From: Planctomycetota bacterium
Lineage (GTDB): Bacteria; Planctomycetota; PLA2; JAEUHO01
Direction: 5' to 3'
NCBI GenBank assembly: GCA_020851795.1
Contig: JADZCA010000053.1
Coordinates: 1 to 44,663, forward strand
DNA length: 44,663 bases
The notes below the pieces were generated by a model. The model was not told the DNA's origin, did not search any database, and saw only the letters and a list, made by a program, of their open reading frames with translations. Every line of letters starts with the position of its first letter. Within the stretch, counting starts at the first letter, position 1. The translations under genes and the position numbers were made by a program. Positions 24,802-34,616 of this stretch are shown here, in pieces.

Positions 24802-25638
24802 TCAGCGCACCCGCTGCGGGTGCGTGTACACGTTCATCGACGTCCGCCGCACGAACCCGACGAGCGTGAGCCCGAGGCGGTCCGCGAGCGACACCGCGAG
24901 CGACGACGGCGCGCCGACGGCCGCGACGACCGGCACGCCCGCCACCGCGGCCTTCTGCACGAGGTCGAAGCTCACGCGCCCCGACAGCAGGACGACGTGC
25001 CCGTCGAGCGGGGCGAGCCTCGCCTCCATCGCGTAGCCGACCAGCTTGTCGAGCGCGTTGTGGCGGCCCACGTCCTCGCGCAGCGCGACGAGCCGCCCGT
25101 CGGGCGTGAACAGCGCGCACGCGTGGACGCCGCCCGTCGCGTCGAAGGCCGCCTGCTCGCGGCGCATGCGGTCGGGCAGCGCGACGAGCACGTCCCGCGC
25201 GACGGTCGTCGTCGAGCGGCACGCCTGCGCGGGCACGCGCAGCGACCCGAGCGAGCGCTTGCCGCACGCGCCGCAGCTCGACGACGCGTACAGCGGCCGG
25301 TCGAGCGGGGGGGCGTCGGGGGACGGGAACAGCGTCACGTCCACGACGTGGCCGACCTCGTCGGCGGTCAGGCCGGCGGGCCGCTCGACGCGCACCACGT
25401 CGGCGGGCGAGCGCACGAACCCCTCGGTCCAGAGGAAGCCGCGCACCAGCTCGTCGTCGTGGCCGGGCGTGCGCAGGAGCACCGTGCCCGGGACGCCCGC
25501 GAACCGGAGCTCGAGCGGGGCCTCGGCCACGACGGCGTCGTCGCGCTCGACCGCGCCCGGCGGGTCGGTGCGCAGCGTCGTCACGCGCACGGGGACGACG
25601 CGGGCGGCGGGATCGGGGTCGGGCGCGGGCGCGCTCAC
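24802..25638 (-). CDS. fdhD: Formate dehydrogenase sulfurtransferase FdhD
   Basis: 278 aa. FdhD passes sulfur to the molybdenum cofactor of formate dehydrogenases and is needed for their activity. The conserved CxxC is SSCGACGK (Cys122, Cys125). GGVHACALF (169-177), REDVGRHNALDKLVG (187-201) and the SGRVSFDLVQKA segment match the family. The GTG at 25638 is chosen because upstream residues are low-complexity; no -10-like site is obvious. It is divergent from fdsGBAD, with 163 bp between the start codons, a layout that fits shared function. Confidence 0.9.
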   Translation of the reverse strand: MSAPAPDPDPAARVVPVRVTTLRTDPPGAVERDDAVVAEAPLELRFAGVPGTVLLRTPGHDDELVRGFLWTEGFVRSPADVVRVERPAGLTADEVGHVVDVTLFPSPDAPPLDRPLYASSSCGACGKRSLGSLRVPAQACRSTTTVARDVLVALPDRMRREQAAFDATGGVHACALFTPDGRLVALREDVGRHNALDKLVGYAMEARLAPLDGHVVLLSGRVSFDLVQKAAVAGVPVVAAVGAPSSLAVSLADRLGLTLVGFVRRTSMNVYTHPQRVR

Positions 25639-25772
25639 CCGGGCATGAAACCCCGAAGTCGCACCGGGCCCTCGCGCGGAGGGGGGCCCGCGCGGGGGGG
25701 ACCCCGCGGAGGAGGCCGCGTGCGGCCGCCGGCGGGGCGGATCGGGGAGGGGGCCCCCGGGCGAATCCGCGC

Positions 25773-25778
25773 TAGGCT
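25773..25778 (+). promoter_or_regulatory. -10-like TAGGCT upstream of fdsG
   Basis: TAGGCT 23 nt before the fdsG ATG, in the fdhD-fdsG intergenic region. It is one of the few A/T-containing hexamers there. Confidence 0.42.
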
Positions 25779-25801
25779 TAGGGGCTGCCCGGAGCCGTCC
25801 C

Positions 25802-26299
25802 ATGGCCGTCTCGCCGCCCCCGTTGCCCTTGCCGGCCGACCTCGCGCAGGTCGTCGAGTCGGCGCTCGCCGCGCACGCCGCACGACCGGGGGCCCTGCTG
25901 CCGATCTTCCACGCGATCCAAGACCGCGCCGGCTACGTCCCGCGCGAGGCGCTCCCCCGGATCGCGTGGGCGGTCAACCAGTCGCAGGCCGACGTCCTCG
26001 GGACGTTGAGCTTCTATCACGACTTCCGCACGCACCCGCCCGGCCGCCACGTGGTCAAGCTGTGCCGCGCCGAGGCCTGCCAGGCCCGCGGCAGCGACGC
26101 GGTGGTGGCCGACGTCGAGGGGCGCCTGCGGGTCGGCATGGGCCGCACGCGCGAGGACGGCGCCGTGACGCTCGAGCCCGTCTACTGCCTCGGCAACTGC
26201 GCGCTCGGGCCCTCGGCGATGGTGGACGGCCGCCTGCACGCGCGCGCGACGGCCGACCGCATCGCGGCGCTCGTCGAGGAGGCTCCGCCGTGCCGGTGA
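25802..26299 (+). CDS. fdsG: NAD-dependent formate dehydrogenase gamma subunit FdsG (NuoE-like)
   Basis: 165 aa. A thioredoxin-like [2Fe-2S] subunit homologous to NuoE. The four cluster cysteines are Cys88, Cys93, Cys129 and Cys133 (VKLCRAEACQARG and YCLGNCALGP). It is part of the soluble FdsABGD formate dehydrogenase, relaying electrons between the Mo subunit and the FMN/NAD site. First gene of the operon; its 3' end overlaps fdsB. Confidence 0.92.
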   Translation: MAVSPPPLPLPADLAQVVESALAAHAARPGALLPIFHAIQDRAGYVPREALPRIAWAVNQSQADVLGTLSFYHDFRTHPPGRHVVKLCRAEACQARGSDAVVADVEGRLRVGMGRTREDGAVTLEPVYCLGNCALGPSAMVDGRLHARATADRIAALVEEAPPCR

Positions 26300-27870
26300 A
26301 CCCGCCGACCGTGGTCTGGGTGCCGCTCGACGCCGCCGCGAAGTCGGTCGGCGCCGACGAGGTCGCGGCGGCCATCGTGGCCGAGGCCGCGCGCCGCCGT
26401 CTGCCGGTGACGGTGCGCCGCAACGGCACGCGCGGGATGCTCTGGCTCGAGCCGCTCGTCGAGGTCGAGACGGCGGGCGGGCGCACGGCCTACGGGCCCG
26501 TGGCGCCGGGCGACGTCGCGTCGCTGTTCGACCGCGGCTTCCTCGCCGGCGGCGCGCACCCGCTCGGGCACGGGCGCACCGAGGCGATCCCGTACTTCGC
26601 GCGCCAGGAGCGCGTGACCTTCGCCCGCGTCGGCCTCACCGACCCGCTCGACCTCGCGGCCTACGAGGCGCACGGCGGGTGGCGAGGCCTGCGCAACGCG
26701 CTCGCGCGCAGCGGCGCGGAGGTCGTGGACGCGGTCACGCGCTCGGGCCTGCGGGGGCGCGGGGGCGCGGGCTTCCCGACCGGCATCAAGTGGAAGACCG
26801 TCCTCGACACGCCCGCCGACCGCAAGTACGTCGTCGTCAACGCCGACGAGGGCGACTCGGGCACGTTCTCCGACCGCATGGTGATGGAGGGCGACCCGTA
26901 CCTGCTCCTCGAGGGCATGGCGGTCGCGGGCGTCGCGCTCGGGGCGACGCAGGGCTACGTCTACCTCCGCTCGGAGTACCCCGACGCCGAGCGCGTGCTC
27001 ACGGCGGCCGTCGAGAGGGCGACCGCGGCGGGCTTCCTCGGCGCGTCGGTGCTCGGCAGCGGGAAGCGCTTCGACGTCGAGGTGCGGCGCGGCGCGGGCT
27101 CGTACGTGTGCGGCGAGGAGACGGCGCTGCTCGAGAGCCTCGAGGGCAAGCGCGGCGTCGTGCGCTACCGGCCGCCCGTGCCCGCGGTGGCGGGGCTGTT
27201 CGGCCGGCCGACGGCGCTCAACAACGTGATCACGTTCGCGTCGGTGCCGTTCGTGCTCGACCGCGGGGCCGACGCGTACCGCGACCTCGGCGTCGGCCGC
27301 TCGCGCGGCACGCTCCCGTTCCAGCTGGCGGGCAACGTCGCGCGCGGCGGGCTGGTCGAGAAGGCGTTCGGGCTGACGCTGCGCGAGCTGATCGAGGACT
27401 TCGGCGGCGGGACGGCGTCGGGCCGCCCGGTCCGCGCGGTGCAGGTGGGGGGGCCGCTGGGCTCGTTCCTGCCGGCGTCGGCGCTCGACGTGCCGCTCGA
27501 CTACGAGGCGCTCGCCGGCAAGGGCGGCATCCTCGGGCACGGCGGCGTGGTGGTCTTCGACGACACCGCCGACATGGCGCGGCTCGCGCGCTACGCGATG
27601 GAGTTCTGCGCGATCGAGTCGTGCGGCAAGTGCACGCCGTGCCGCATCGGCTCGACGCGCGGCGTCGAGGTGATCGACCGCCTCGTCGCCGGCGACCGGC
27701 CGCAGCGGCAGGTCGCGCTGCTGCGCGACCTCTGCGACACGATGACGCACGCCTCGCTCTGCGCGCTCGGCGGCATGGCGCCCCTGCCCGTGACGAGCGC
27801 GCTCGACCACTTCCCCGAGGACTTCGGGCTGGCGCCGGCGGGCGCCGCCCGGGATGCACGGAGGTCCTGA
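26296..27870 (+). CDS. fdsB: NAD-dependent formate dehydrogenase beta subunit FdsB (NuoF-like)
   Basis: 524 aa from GTG 26296; GTG 26290 is an alternative that adds two residues. I prefer 26296 because it gives the 4-nt GTGA overlap used throughout this window. The N-terminal ~120 residues are a thioredoxin-like extension. The flavin/NAD motifs GLRGRGGAGFPTGIKW and NADEGDSGTFSDR are intact, as is the [4Fe-4S] motif ESCGKCTPCRIGSTRG. It reduces NAD+ using electrons from formate. Confidence 0.92.
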   Translation: MNPPTVVWVPLDAAAKSVGADEVAAAIVAEAARRRLPVTVRRNGTRGMLWLEPLVEVETAGGRTAYGPVAPGDVASLFDRGFLAGGAHPLGHGRTEAIPYFARQERVTFARVGLTDPLDLAAYEAHGGWRGLRNALARSGAEVVDAVTRSGLRGRGGAGFPTGIKWKTVLDTPADRKYVVVNADEGDSGTFSDRMVMEGDPYLLLEGMAVAGVALGATQGYVYLRSEYPDAERVLTAAVERATAAGFLGASVLGSGKRFDVEVRRGAGSYVCGEETALLESLEGKRGVVRYRPPVPAVAGLFGRPTALNNVITFASVPFVLDRGADAYRDLGVGRSRGTLPFQLAGNVARGGLVEKAFGLTLRELIEDFGGGTASGRPVRAVQVGGPLGSFLPASALDVPLDYEALAGKGGILGHGGVVVFDDTADMARLARYAMEFCAIESCGKCTPCRIGSTRGVEVIDRLVAGDRPQRQVALLRDLCDTMTHASLCALGGMAPLPVTSALDHFPEDFGLAPAGAARDARRS

Positions 27871-27871
27871 C

Positions 27872-30721
27872 ATGCGGTGCATCGACGAGAAGGACCACGG
27901 GACCCCCGCCTCGAGCTCGACCGCGCAGGTCACCCTCGAGGTGGACGGCCGCCCGGTGACCGTCCCCGCCGGCACGTCGGTGAGGCGCGCGGCCTCGCTC
28001 GCGGGCGTCGCGGTGCCCAAGCTCTGCGCCACCGACCACCTCGAGGCGTTCGGCTCGTGCCGCCTCTGCCTCGTCGAGATCGAGGGCCGGCGCGGCTACC
28101 CGGCGTCGTGCACGACCACGGTCGCCGACGGCATGAAGGTGCGCACGCAGTCCGACAAGCTCGCGGCGCTGCGGCGGGGGGTGATGGAGCTCTACATCTC
28201 CGACCACCCGCTCGACTGCCTCACCTGCCCGACCAACGGGCACTGCGAGCTGCAGGACATGGCGGGCGCGGTCGGGCTCCGCGAGGTCCGCTACGGCACC
28301 GGCGGCGCCAACCACCTCGGCGCCGAGAAGGACACGTCGAACCCGTACTTCACCTTCGACCCGTCCAAGTGCATCGTCTGCTCGCGCTGCGTGCGCGCGT
28401 GCGACGAGGTGCAGGGGACCTTCGCGCTCACCGTGGAGGGCCGCGGGTTCGGCTCGGTGATCTCGTCGGGCGGCGTCCCGTTCATGGACAGCGAGTGCGT
28501 GTCGTGCGGCGCCTGCGTGCAGGCCTGCCCGACCGCGACGCTCGTGGAGAACACGGTGGTCGCGCGGGGCCAGCCCGACCACTCGGTCGTGACGACCTGC
28601 GCGTACTGCGGCGTCGGCTGCTCGTTCCGCGCCGAGATGCAGGGCGCCGAGGTCGTGCGGATGGTGCCCAACATGGACGGCGGGGCCAACCACGGCCACT
28701 CGTGCGTGAAGGGCCGCTTCGCGTGGGGCTACGCGACCCACGCCGAGCGCATCCGCAAGCCGATGGTCCGCGCGCGCATCGAGGACCCGTGGCGCGAGGT
28801 GACGTGGGACGAGGCGATCGCCCACGCGGCCTCCGAGGTGCGCCGCATCCAGGCCAAGTACGGCCGCGGCGCCGTCGGCGGCATCACGTCGTCGCGCTGC
28901 ACGAACGAGGAGACCTACCTCGTCCAGAAGCTCGTGCGCGCGGCCTTCGGCAACAACAACGTGGACACGTGCGCGCGCGTCTGCCACTCGCCGACGGGCT
29001 ACGGCCTCAAGCAGACGCTGGGCGAGTCCGCGGGCACGCAGGACTTCGACTCGGTCGACGAGGCCGACGTCGTGATGGTGATCGGCGCGAACCCGACCGA
29101 CGGCCACCCCGTCTTCGCGTCGCACCTCAAGCAGCGGCTGCGCGAGGGCGCCAGGCTGATCGTCGTGGACCCGCGGGCGATCGACCTCGTGCGCACGCCC
29201 CACGTCGAGGCGGCGTTCCACCTCCAGCTGCGGCCGGGGACCAACGTCGCCGTCGCCAACGCGCTCGCGCACGTGGTCGTGACCGAGGGGCTCGTCAAGG
29301 AGGACTACGTCCGCGAGCGCTGCGAGCCGGGGGCGTACGAGAAGTGGCGCGCCTTCGTGGCGCAGCCGCGCAACTCGCCGGAGGCGCTCGAGGCCGAGAC
29401 GGGCGTGCCGGCGGCGGCCGTGCGCGGGGCGGCGCGGCTCTACGCGACGGCGCGCAACGCGGCGATCTACTACGGCCTCGGCGTCACCGAGCACAGCCAG
29501 GGCTCGACGATGGTCATCGCGATCGCCAACCTCGCGATGGCGACGGGCAACATCGGCCGGCGCGGCGTCGGCGTGAACCCGCTGCGCGGGCAGAACAACG
29601 TGCAGGGCTCGTGCGACATGGGCTCGTTCCCGCACGAGCTTCCGGGCTACCGCCACGTCTCCGACCCCGCGGTGCGCGCGCTCTTCGACGCGGCGTGGGG
29701 CGTGCACGTCGACCCGGAGCCGGGCCTGCGCATCCCGAACATGTTCGACGCGGCGCTCGACGGCTCGTTCAAGGCGCTGTACGTGCAGGGCGAGGACATC
29801 GCGCAGTCCGACCCCGACACCGAGCACGTGACCGCCGCGCTGCGCGCGATGGAGTGCGTGATCGTCCAGGACCTGTTCCTCAACGAGACGGCCCGCTTCG
29901 CGCACGTCTTCCTGCCGGGCTCGAGCTTCCTCGAGAAGGACGGCACCTTCACCAACGCCGAGCGCCGGATCTCGCGCGTGCGCAAGGTGATGCCGCCGCT
30001 CGCGGGCAAGGCCGACTGGGAGGCCACGGTCGCGCTGTCGGAGGCGCTCGGGTACCCGATGCCCTACGCGCACCCCTCCGAGGTGATGGACGAGATCGCG
30101 CGCCTGACGCCGACCTTCCACGGCGTCTCCTTCGAGAAGATCGACCGCCTCGGCAGCGTGCAGTGGCCCTGCAACGAGGCCGCGCCGTCGGGCACGCCGG
30201 TGATGCACGTGGACCACTTCGTCCGCGGCAAGGGCAAGTTCCTGCTCACCGAGTACGTGCCGACGCCCGAGCGCACGTCGTCGCGCTTCCCGCTGCTGCT
30301 GACGACGGGGCGCATCCTGTCGCAGTACAACGTGGGCGCGCAGACGCGCCGCACCGAGAACCTGCGCTGGCACGACGAGGACGTCCTCGAGGTGCACCCG
30401 CACGACGCCGAGCAGCGCGGCGTGCGCGACGGCGACCTCGTCACGCTCTCGAGCCGCAAGGGGGAGACGGTGCTGCGCGCGGTGGTGACCGACCGCGTGG
30501 CGCCGGGTGTCGTGTACACGACCTTCCACCACCCCGGCTGCGGCACCAACGTCGTCACGACGGACAACTCCGACTGGGCGACGAACTGCCCCGAGTACAA
30601 GGTCACGGCCGTGCAGGTCGCGCCGGCGCGCAAGCCGTCGCGCTGGCAGGACCACTACCGCGAGTTCGCCGACCGCCAGGAGTCGCTGCTCCCCGGCGCC
30701 GGCCCGACGACGGGGCGCTGA
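27872..30721 (+). CDS. fdsA: NAD-dependent formate dehydrogenase alpha subunit FdsA (Mo-bisMGD)
   Basis: 949 aa. The catalytic subunit oxidises formate to CO2. N-terminal [2Fe-2S] cysteines are 52, 63, 66 and 80. The His112/Cys116/119/125 cluster follows, then two ferredoxin-like sets (167/170/173/177 and 209/212/215/219) and a molybdopterin-domain [4Fe-4S] set (243/246/250/278). The Mo ligand is Cys371 followed by His372 in ARVCHSPTG, as in cysteine-type formate dehydrogenases. The ATG at 27872 has a strong GGAGGT ribosome-binding site at 27860-27865, unlike most genes here, which decides it over the ATG at 27854. Confidence 0.94.
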   Translation: MRCIDEKDHGTPASSSTAQVTLEVDGRPVTVPAGTSVRRAASLAGVAVPKLCATDHLEAFGSCRLCLVEIEGRRGYPASCTTTVADGMKVRTQSDKLAALRRGVMELYISDHPLDCLTCPTNGHCELQDMAGAVGLREVRYGTGGANHLGAEKDTSNPYFTFDPSKCIVCSRCVRACDEVQGTFALTVEGRGFGSVISSGGVPFMDSECVSCGACVQACPTATLVENTVVARGQPDHSVVTTCAYCGVGCSFRAEMQGAEVVRMVPNMDGGANHGHSCVKGRFAWGYATHAERIRKPMVRARIEDPWREVTWDEAIAHAASEVRRIQAKYGRGAVGGITSSRCTNEETYLVQKLVRAAFGNNNVDTCARVCHSPTGYGLKQTLGESAGTQDFDSVDEADVVMVIGANPTDGHPVFASHLKQRLREGARLIVVDPRAIDLVRTPHVEAAFHLQLRPGTNVAVANALAHVVVTEGLVKEDYVRERCEPGAYEKWRAFVAQPRNSPEALEAETGVPAAAVRGAARLYATARNAAIYYGLGVTEHSQGSTMVIAIANLAMATGNIGRRGVGVNPLRGQNNVQGSCDMGSFPHELPGYRHVSDPAVRALFDAAWGVHVDPEPGLRIPNMFDAALDGSFKALYVQGEDIAQSDPDTEHVTAALRAMECVIVQDLFLNETARFAHVFLPGSSFLEKDGTFTNAERRISRVRKVMPPLAGKADWEATVALSEALGYPMPYAHPSEVMDEIARLTPTFHGVSFEKIDRLGSVQWPCNEAAPSGTPVMHVDHFVRGKGKFLLTEYVPTPERTSSRFPLLLTTGRILSQYNVGAQTRRTENLRWHDEDVLEVHPHDAEQRGVRDGDLVTLSSRKGETVLRAVVTDRVAPGVVYTTFHHPGCGTNVVTTDNSDWATNCPEYKVTAVQVAPARKPSRWQDHYREFADRQESLLPGAGPTTGR

Positions 30722-30723
30722 CG

Positions 30724-30969
30724 ATGGACGGGGCGAAGCTCGTTCGGATGGCGAACCAGATCGGGTCGTTCTTCTCGGCCGAGCCCGACGGGGCGGCGGC
30801 GCGCGAGGGCGTGTTCGGGCACCTGCGGCGTTTCTGGGACCCGCGCATGCGCCGCGACCTCTACCGCTGGCTCGACCAGCAGGGGGGCGCGGGGCTCGCG
30901 CCGCTCGTCCTCGAGGTGGTGCGCGCCCGTCGCGCCGAGCTCGAGCCCGCGCCCGCCGCGCGCACCTGA
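30724..30969 (+). CDS. fdsD: Formate dehydrogenase delta subunit FdsD
   Basis: 81 aa. A small accessory subunit recognised by LVRMANQIGSFF and HLRRFWDPRMRRDLYRWL, the two conserved blocks of the family. In characterised systems FdsD helps assemble or stabilise the complex. It starts 2 nt after fdsA stops. A short GC hairpin (CCGTC-CGC-GACGG, 30982-30994) follows. Confidence 0.88.
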   Translation: MDGAKLVRMANQIGSFFSAEPDGAAAREGVFGHLRRFWDPRMRRDLYRWLDQQGGAGLAPLVLEVVRARRAELEPAPAART

Positions 30970-31033
30970 CCCGCGCCGCAGCCGTCCGCGACGGCCGTCG
31001 GAGCCGGCTCTCGGCGCGTGACGGACCGGTCCC

Positions 31034-31570
31034 GCTGCTCGACGTCCCTCGTCGTCGTGGGGGGCGCGCCGCGGCGGCGTCGGATCGTCGACGGGGCTCG
31101 CGATCGGGGCGTGGCCGCGGGCCCCGCGCGATCGCTGGGGGCGTGCGTGGGCCCCGCGCGCGCGGCCGGAGCCGCTGCTCGACGTCCCTCGTCGTCGTGG
31201 GGGGCGCGCCGCGTCGGCGTCGGATCGTCGACGGGGCTCGCGATCGGGGCGTGGCCGCGGGCCCCGCGCGCTCGCTGGGGGCGTGCGTGGGCCCCGCGCG
31301 CGCGCGGCCGGAGCCGCTGCTCGACGTCCCTCGTCGTCGTGGGGGGCGCGACTCGTCGGCGTCGGATCGTCGACGGGGCTCGCGATCGGGGCGAGGCCGC
31401 GGGCCCCGCGTGATCGCTGGGGGCGTGCGTGGGCCCCGCGCGCGCGCGGCCGGAGCCGCTGCTCGACGTCCCTCGTCGTCGTGGGGGGCGCGACTCGTCG
31501 GCGTCGGATCGTCGACGGGGCTCGCGATCGTGGCGAGGCCGCGGGCCCCGCGCGATCGCTGGGCGATTGC
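31034..31570. repeat. Tandem repeat, ~142-bp unit, about 3.8 copies
   Basis: Units start at 31034, 31174, 31316 and 31458 (spacing 140, 142, 142) with GCTGCTCGACGTCCCTCGTC. They continue through GGATCGTCGACGGGGCTCGC and end in GTGGGCCCCGCGCGCG. Copies are nearly identical. The period is not a multiple of three, so no repeat protein can be encoded across units. It lies between the fds operon and the convergent STAS gene. Function unknown; recent expansion is inferred from the high identity. Confidence 0.9.
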
Positions 31571-31603
31571 CGCGGCGCGTCGTCCGCGCGCCGACCGTGC
31601 GCG

Positions 31604-31621
31604 GCTCGCCTTGCGGCGAGC
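31604..31621. other. Perfect stem-loop GCTCGCC-TTGC-GGCGAGC
   Basis: 7-bp arms (31604-31610, 31615-31621) and a 4-nt loop, between the tandem repeats and the STAS-gene hairpin. It may terminate either converging transcript. Confidence 0.5.
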
Positions 31622-31636
31622 GGCTTCCGGTGGCGA

Positions 31637-31660
31637 CCGCCCGCGCCGGCGCGCGGGCGG
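31637..31660 (-). terminator. Strong GC hairpin just after the STAS gene
   Basis: 10-bp perfect stem (CCGCCCGCGC / GCGCGGGCGG) with a 4-nt loop, beginning 6 nt beyond the stop of the minus-strand STAS gene. No T-tract is present, as is common in very GC-rich genomes. Confidence 0.6.
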
Positions 31661-31665
31661 AGACG

Positions 31666-32430
31666 TCAGCGGATCTTCCAGGTCTCGAGGTCGCGGACGA
31701 GCTGCTGCAGGTGCTTGCGGTCGTCGTCGCGGATGCGGTCGTAGCGCAGGCGGACGGTGAGCGCGTCGGCGGCGCCGTCGACGGCGCCCTTCTTGACCTC
31801 GGTGATCGTGCCCGACATCTCGAAGTAGTGGTCCTTGACCGCGAAGGGCTGGCGGAACTTCACCTTCATCCGCGCGCCCATCACGAGCTCGGAGGCGACG
31901 GGGTCGGCGCCGCCCTTGGTGGGGGCGGGCTCGTAGCGGAAGAGGAGGCCGTCTTCGTAGAGCTGCACGACGCGGCCGACCTGGTTGGGCGGCAGGTTGC
32001 GGTCGTCGTCCTTGCGGAAGAGCAGCGGGACCGAGCCGGTGAGCGACTCGTCGGTCTCGGTCTTGGAGAGGTCGATGGTGCCGACCGTCTCGCCCTTCTT
32101 GAAGTGGACGATCGCGTCCTCGACGGTGCCGAAGGCGAGGAACGTGGACTCGAGGCCGAGCGTGGCGAGCGTCTTCTGGACGAACTTGCTGGGGCGCGCG
32201 ATGACGATCTCGCCGCCGAGCTCCTTGACGCGCTTGGCGGTCTTGATCAGGTAGCCGAGCGCGGTCGAGTTGATGAAGCGGAGCGCGAAGAGCTCGAGGA
32301 CGAGCTGGCGGTCGCCCTTCTCGATCATCGCGTCGAGGCGCGGGCTGAACGTGCCGAGGTTGGCCGAGTCGAACTCGCCGGAGAACTTCAGGATCACGAC
32401 GTCGTCGTAGCGGCGCTTCTCGAGCTTCAT
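31666..32430 (-). CDS. STAS domain / PilZ-like protein
   Basis: 254 aa. Residues 1-110 match an anti-sigma-factor-antagonist STAS domain, with the phospho-acceptor region RFINSTALGYL (Ser55). Residues about 120-254 resemble a PilZ-type beta domain (LLFRKDD, VQLYEDGLLFRYE, MKVKFRQPF, FEMSGTITEV), but the c-di-GMP-binding RxxxR/DxSxxG motifs are not clear. It may therefore be a degenerate PilZ fold. It is likely a cytoplasmic regulator, perhaps of a partner-switching system, although no anti-sigma kinase or phosphatase is adjacent. TATCCT on the minus strand 58 nt upstream is a candidate -10. Confidence 0.78.
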   Translation of the reverse strand: MKLEKRRYDDVVILKFSGEFDSANLGTFSPRLDAMIEKGDRQLVLELFALRFINSTALGYLIKTAKRVKELGGEIVIARPSKFVQKTLATLGLESTFLAFGTVEDAIVHFKKGETVGTIDLSKTETDESLTGSVPLLFRKDDDRNLPPNQVGRVVQLYEDGLLFRYEPAPTKGGADPVASELVMGARMKVKFRQPFAVKDHYFEMSGTITEVKKGAVDGAADALTVRLRYDRIRDDDRKHLQQLVRDLETWKIR

Positions 32431-32488
32431 GGGGCTCCGTGCGCCCGCGGGGGCGCTCTCTGACCCGGGGGGCCGTTCGCAGACGACG

Positions 32489-32494
32489 AGGATA
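32489..32494 (-). promoter_or_regulatory. -10-like TATCCT upstream of STAS gene
   Basis: The minus strand reads TATCCT in GGCC-TATCCT-CGTCG, 58 nt before the ATG at 32430. It is the same hexamer as at 13091-13096. Confidence 0.35.
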
Positions 32495-32664
32495 GGCCCC
32501 CGGGGGGCTCGGATCAACCCTCGCGCGGCGCGGTCGGGCCGGCCCGTCCGCCGACGCGTCCTCCTCCGTCGCGGCAGGTTCGGCGGCGCCGCCGGCCCGG
32601 GGCCACCGACGTGCGTCCGTCGTGGAGGGGGCCGCCGCCACGGCGTGCGCCCCCGGCGCCTCCC

Positions 32665-32910
32665 CCCTCGAACGGTGAGCGCGAGCTCCGACCCCGCGCT
32701 CACCGACCGCGGGGTCGTACCAGACGCTCACCGTTCCCGCGGCGCCTCCCCCCTCGAACGGTGAGCGCGAGCTCCGACCCCGTGCTCACCGACCGCGGGG
32801 TCGTACCAGACGCTCACCGCTCCCGCGGCGCCTCCCCCCTCGGACGGTGAGCGCGAGCTCCGACCCCGTGCTCACCGACCGCGGGGTCGTACCAGACGCT
32901 CACCGTTCCC
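32665..32910. repeat. Hairpin repeat locus E2: three 86-bp tandem copies
   Basis: Copies start at 32673, 32759 and 32845, exactly 86 bp apart. Each is GGTGAGCGCGAGCTCCGACC, CCG, CGCTCACCGACC, GCGGGGTCG, then CAGACGCTCACCGTTCC and a CCCGCGGCGCCTCCCCCCTC spacer. It contains one 28-bp unit of the family flanked by GAACGGTGAGC / GCTCACCGTTC ends. It lies between moxR (stop 32990) and the STAS gene. Nothing else is seen in 32431-32989. Confidence 0.9.
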
Positions 32911-32989
32911 CGCGTCCGCGGTCGCGGAATCGGTGTCGGATGCGTGCCGACGGGGCCCGCGACCTTGCGCGGACTGGCGGCGGGGTGGG

Positions 32990-33988
<999 letters not shown>

Positions 33989-34089
33989 GGGGCGGCATTC
34001 TCCGCGATCCTCAGCCCACCACCCACGGCCGTCCTCGACGCCTCCGCCCCCGGGTCCGCCCGGGATCCCGTCCGGCTCCCCCCGTCCAA

Positions 34090-34416
34090 CGGTGCGCCCC
34101 GGCTCCGACCCCGCGCCCACCGACCACGGTCTCCGACCCCGCGCTCACCGACCACCGTCTCCGACCCCGCGCCCACCGACCACGGTCTCCGACCCCGCGC
34201 TCACCGACCACCGTCTCCGACCCCGCGCCCACCGACCACGGTCTCCGACCCCGCGCCCACCGACCACGGTCTCCGACCCCGCGCTCACCGACCACGGTCT
34301 CCGACCCCGCGCTCACCGACCACGGTCTCCGACCCCGCGCTCACCGACCGAGTGCTCCGACCCCGCGCTCACCGACCACGGGGTCGGAGCCGACGCTCGC
34401 CGTTCCCGCGGCGCGG
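34090..34416. repeat. Hairpin repeat locus E3: ten tandem 28-bp units
   Basis: Units start at 34103 and repeat exactly every 28 bp to 34355 (10 units). Each begins CTCCGACCCCGCGCTCACCG and finishes ACCACGGT or a close variant, and the array ends with GGGGTCGGAGCCGACGCTCG. There is no unique spacer between units, so it is not CRISPR. It is the same family as E2 with the inner unit amplified. It sits upstream of the moxR start. The rest of 33989-34605 has no supportable gene. Confidence 0.92.
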
Positions 34417-34578
34417 TCGCGCGGTGGGAGACGACTCTCGGTCGAATCGCGGCGCCGGCTCCCGCGCGACCGTCGCCCCGAGCGGGCCCCGTGGCGGTGC
34501 CGCGACGTTGCCCGCGTCGCTCCGTCCGCCGAGCTCACGAGCTCCGATGGCGACCCGACGTGCGCCCGACGCCCGGCA

Positions 34579-34607
34579 GGCCTCGTCCTTCGCGAATCCG
34601 GCGGGCT
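34579..34607 (+). repeat. Small dispersed repeat (GCCTCGTCC-TTCGCGAATCC)
   Basis: Matches the small repeats at 155-184 and 5936-5964 (opposite strand). It ends at the stop codon of the next gene. Confidence 0.5.
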
Positions 34608-34616
34608 ATCCGCCGG
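34598..34616 (-). terminator. Palindrome CCGGCGG-GCTAT-CCGCCGG with stop codon in loop
   Basis: 7-bp perfect arms; the TAG stop of the gene at 34606 lies in the 5-nt loop. No T-tract. Confidence 0.4.

Noticed and set aside
31020..31570. A repeat protein encoded by the 142-bp tandem repeats
   Set aside because: Periods of 140 and 142 shift the frame in each unit, so no constant repeat peptide results.
34090..34416. CRISPR array
   Set aside because: The 28-bp units are directly adjacent with no unique spacers, and no cas gene lies in the window.
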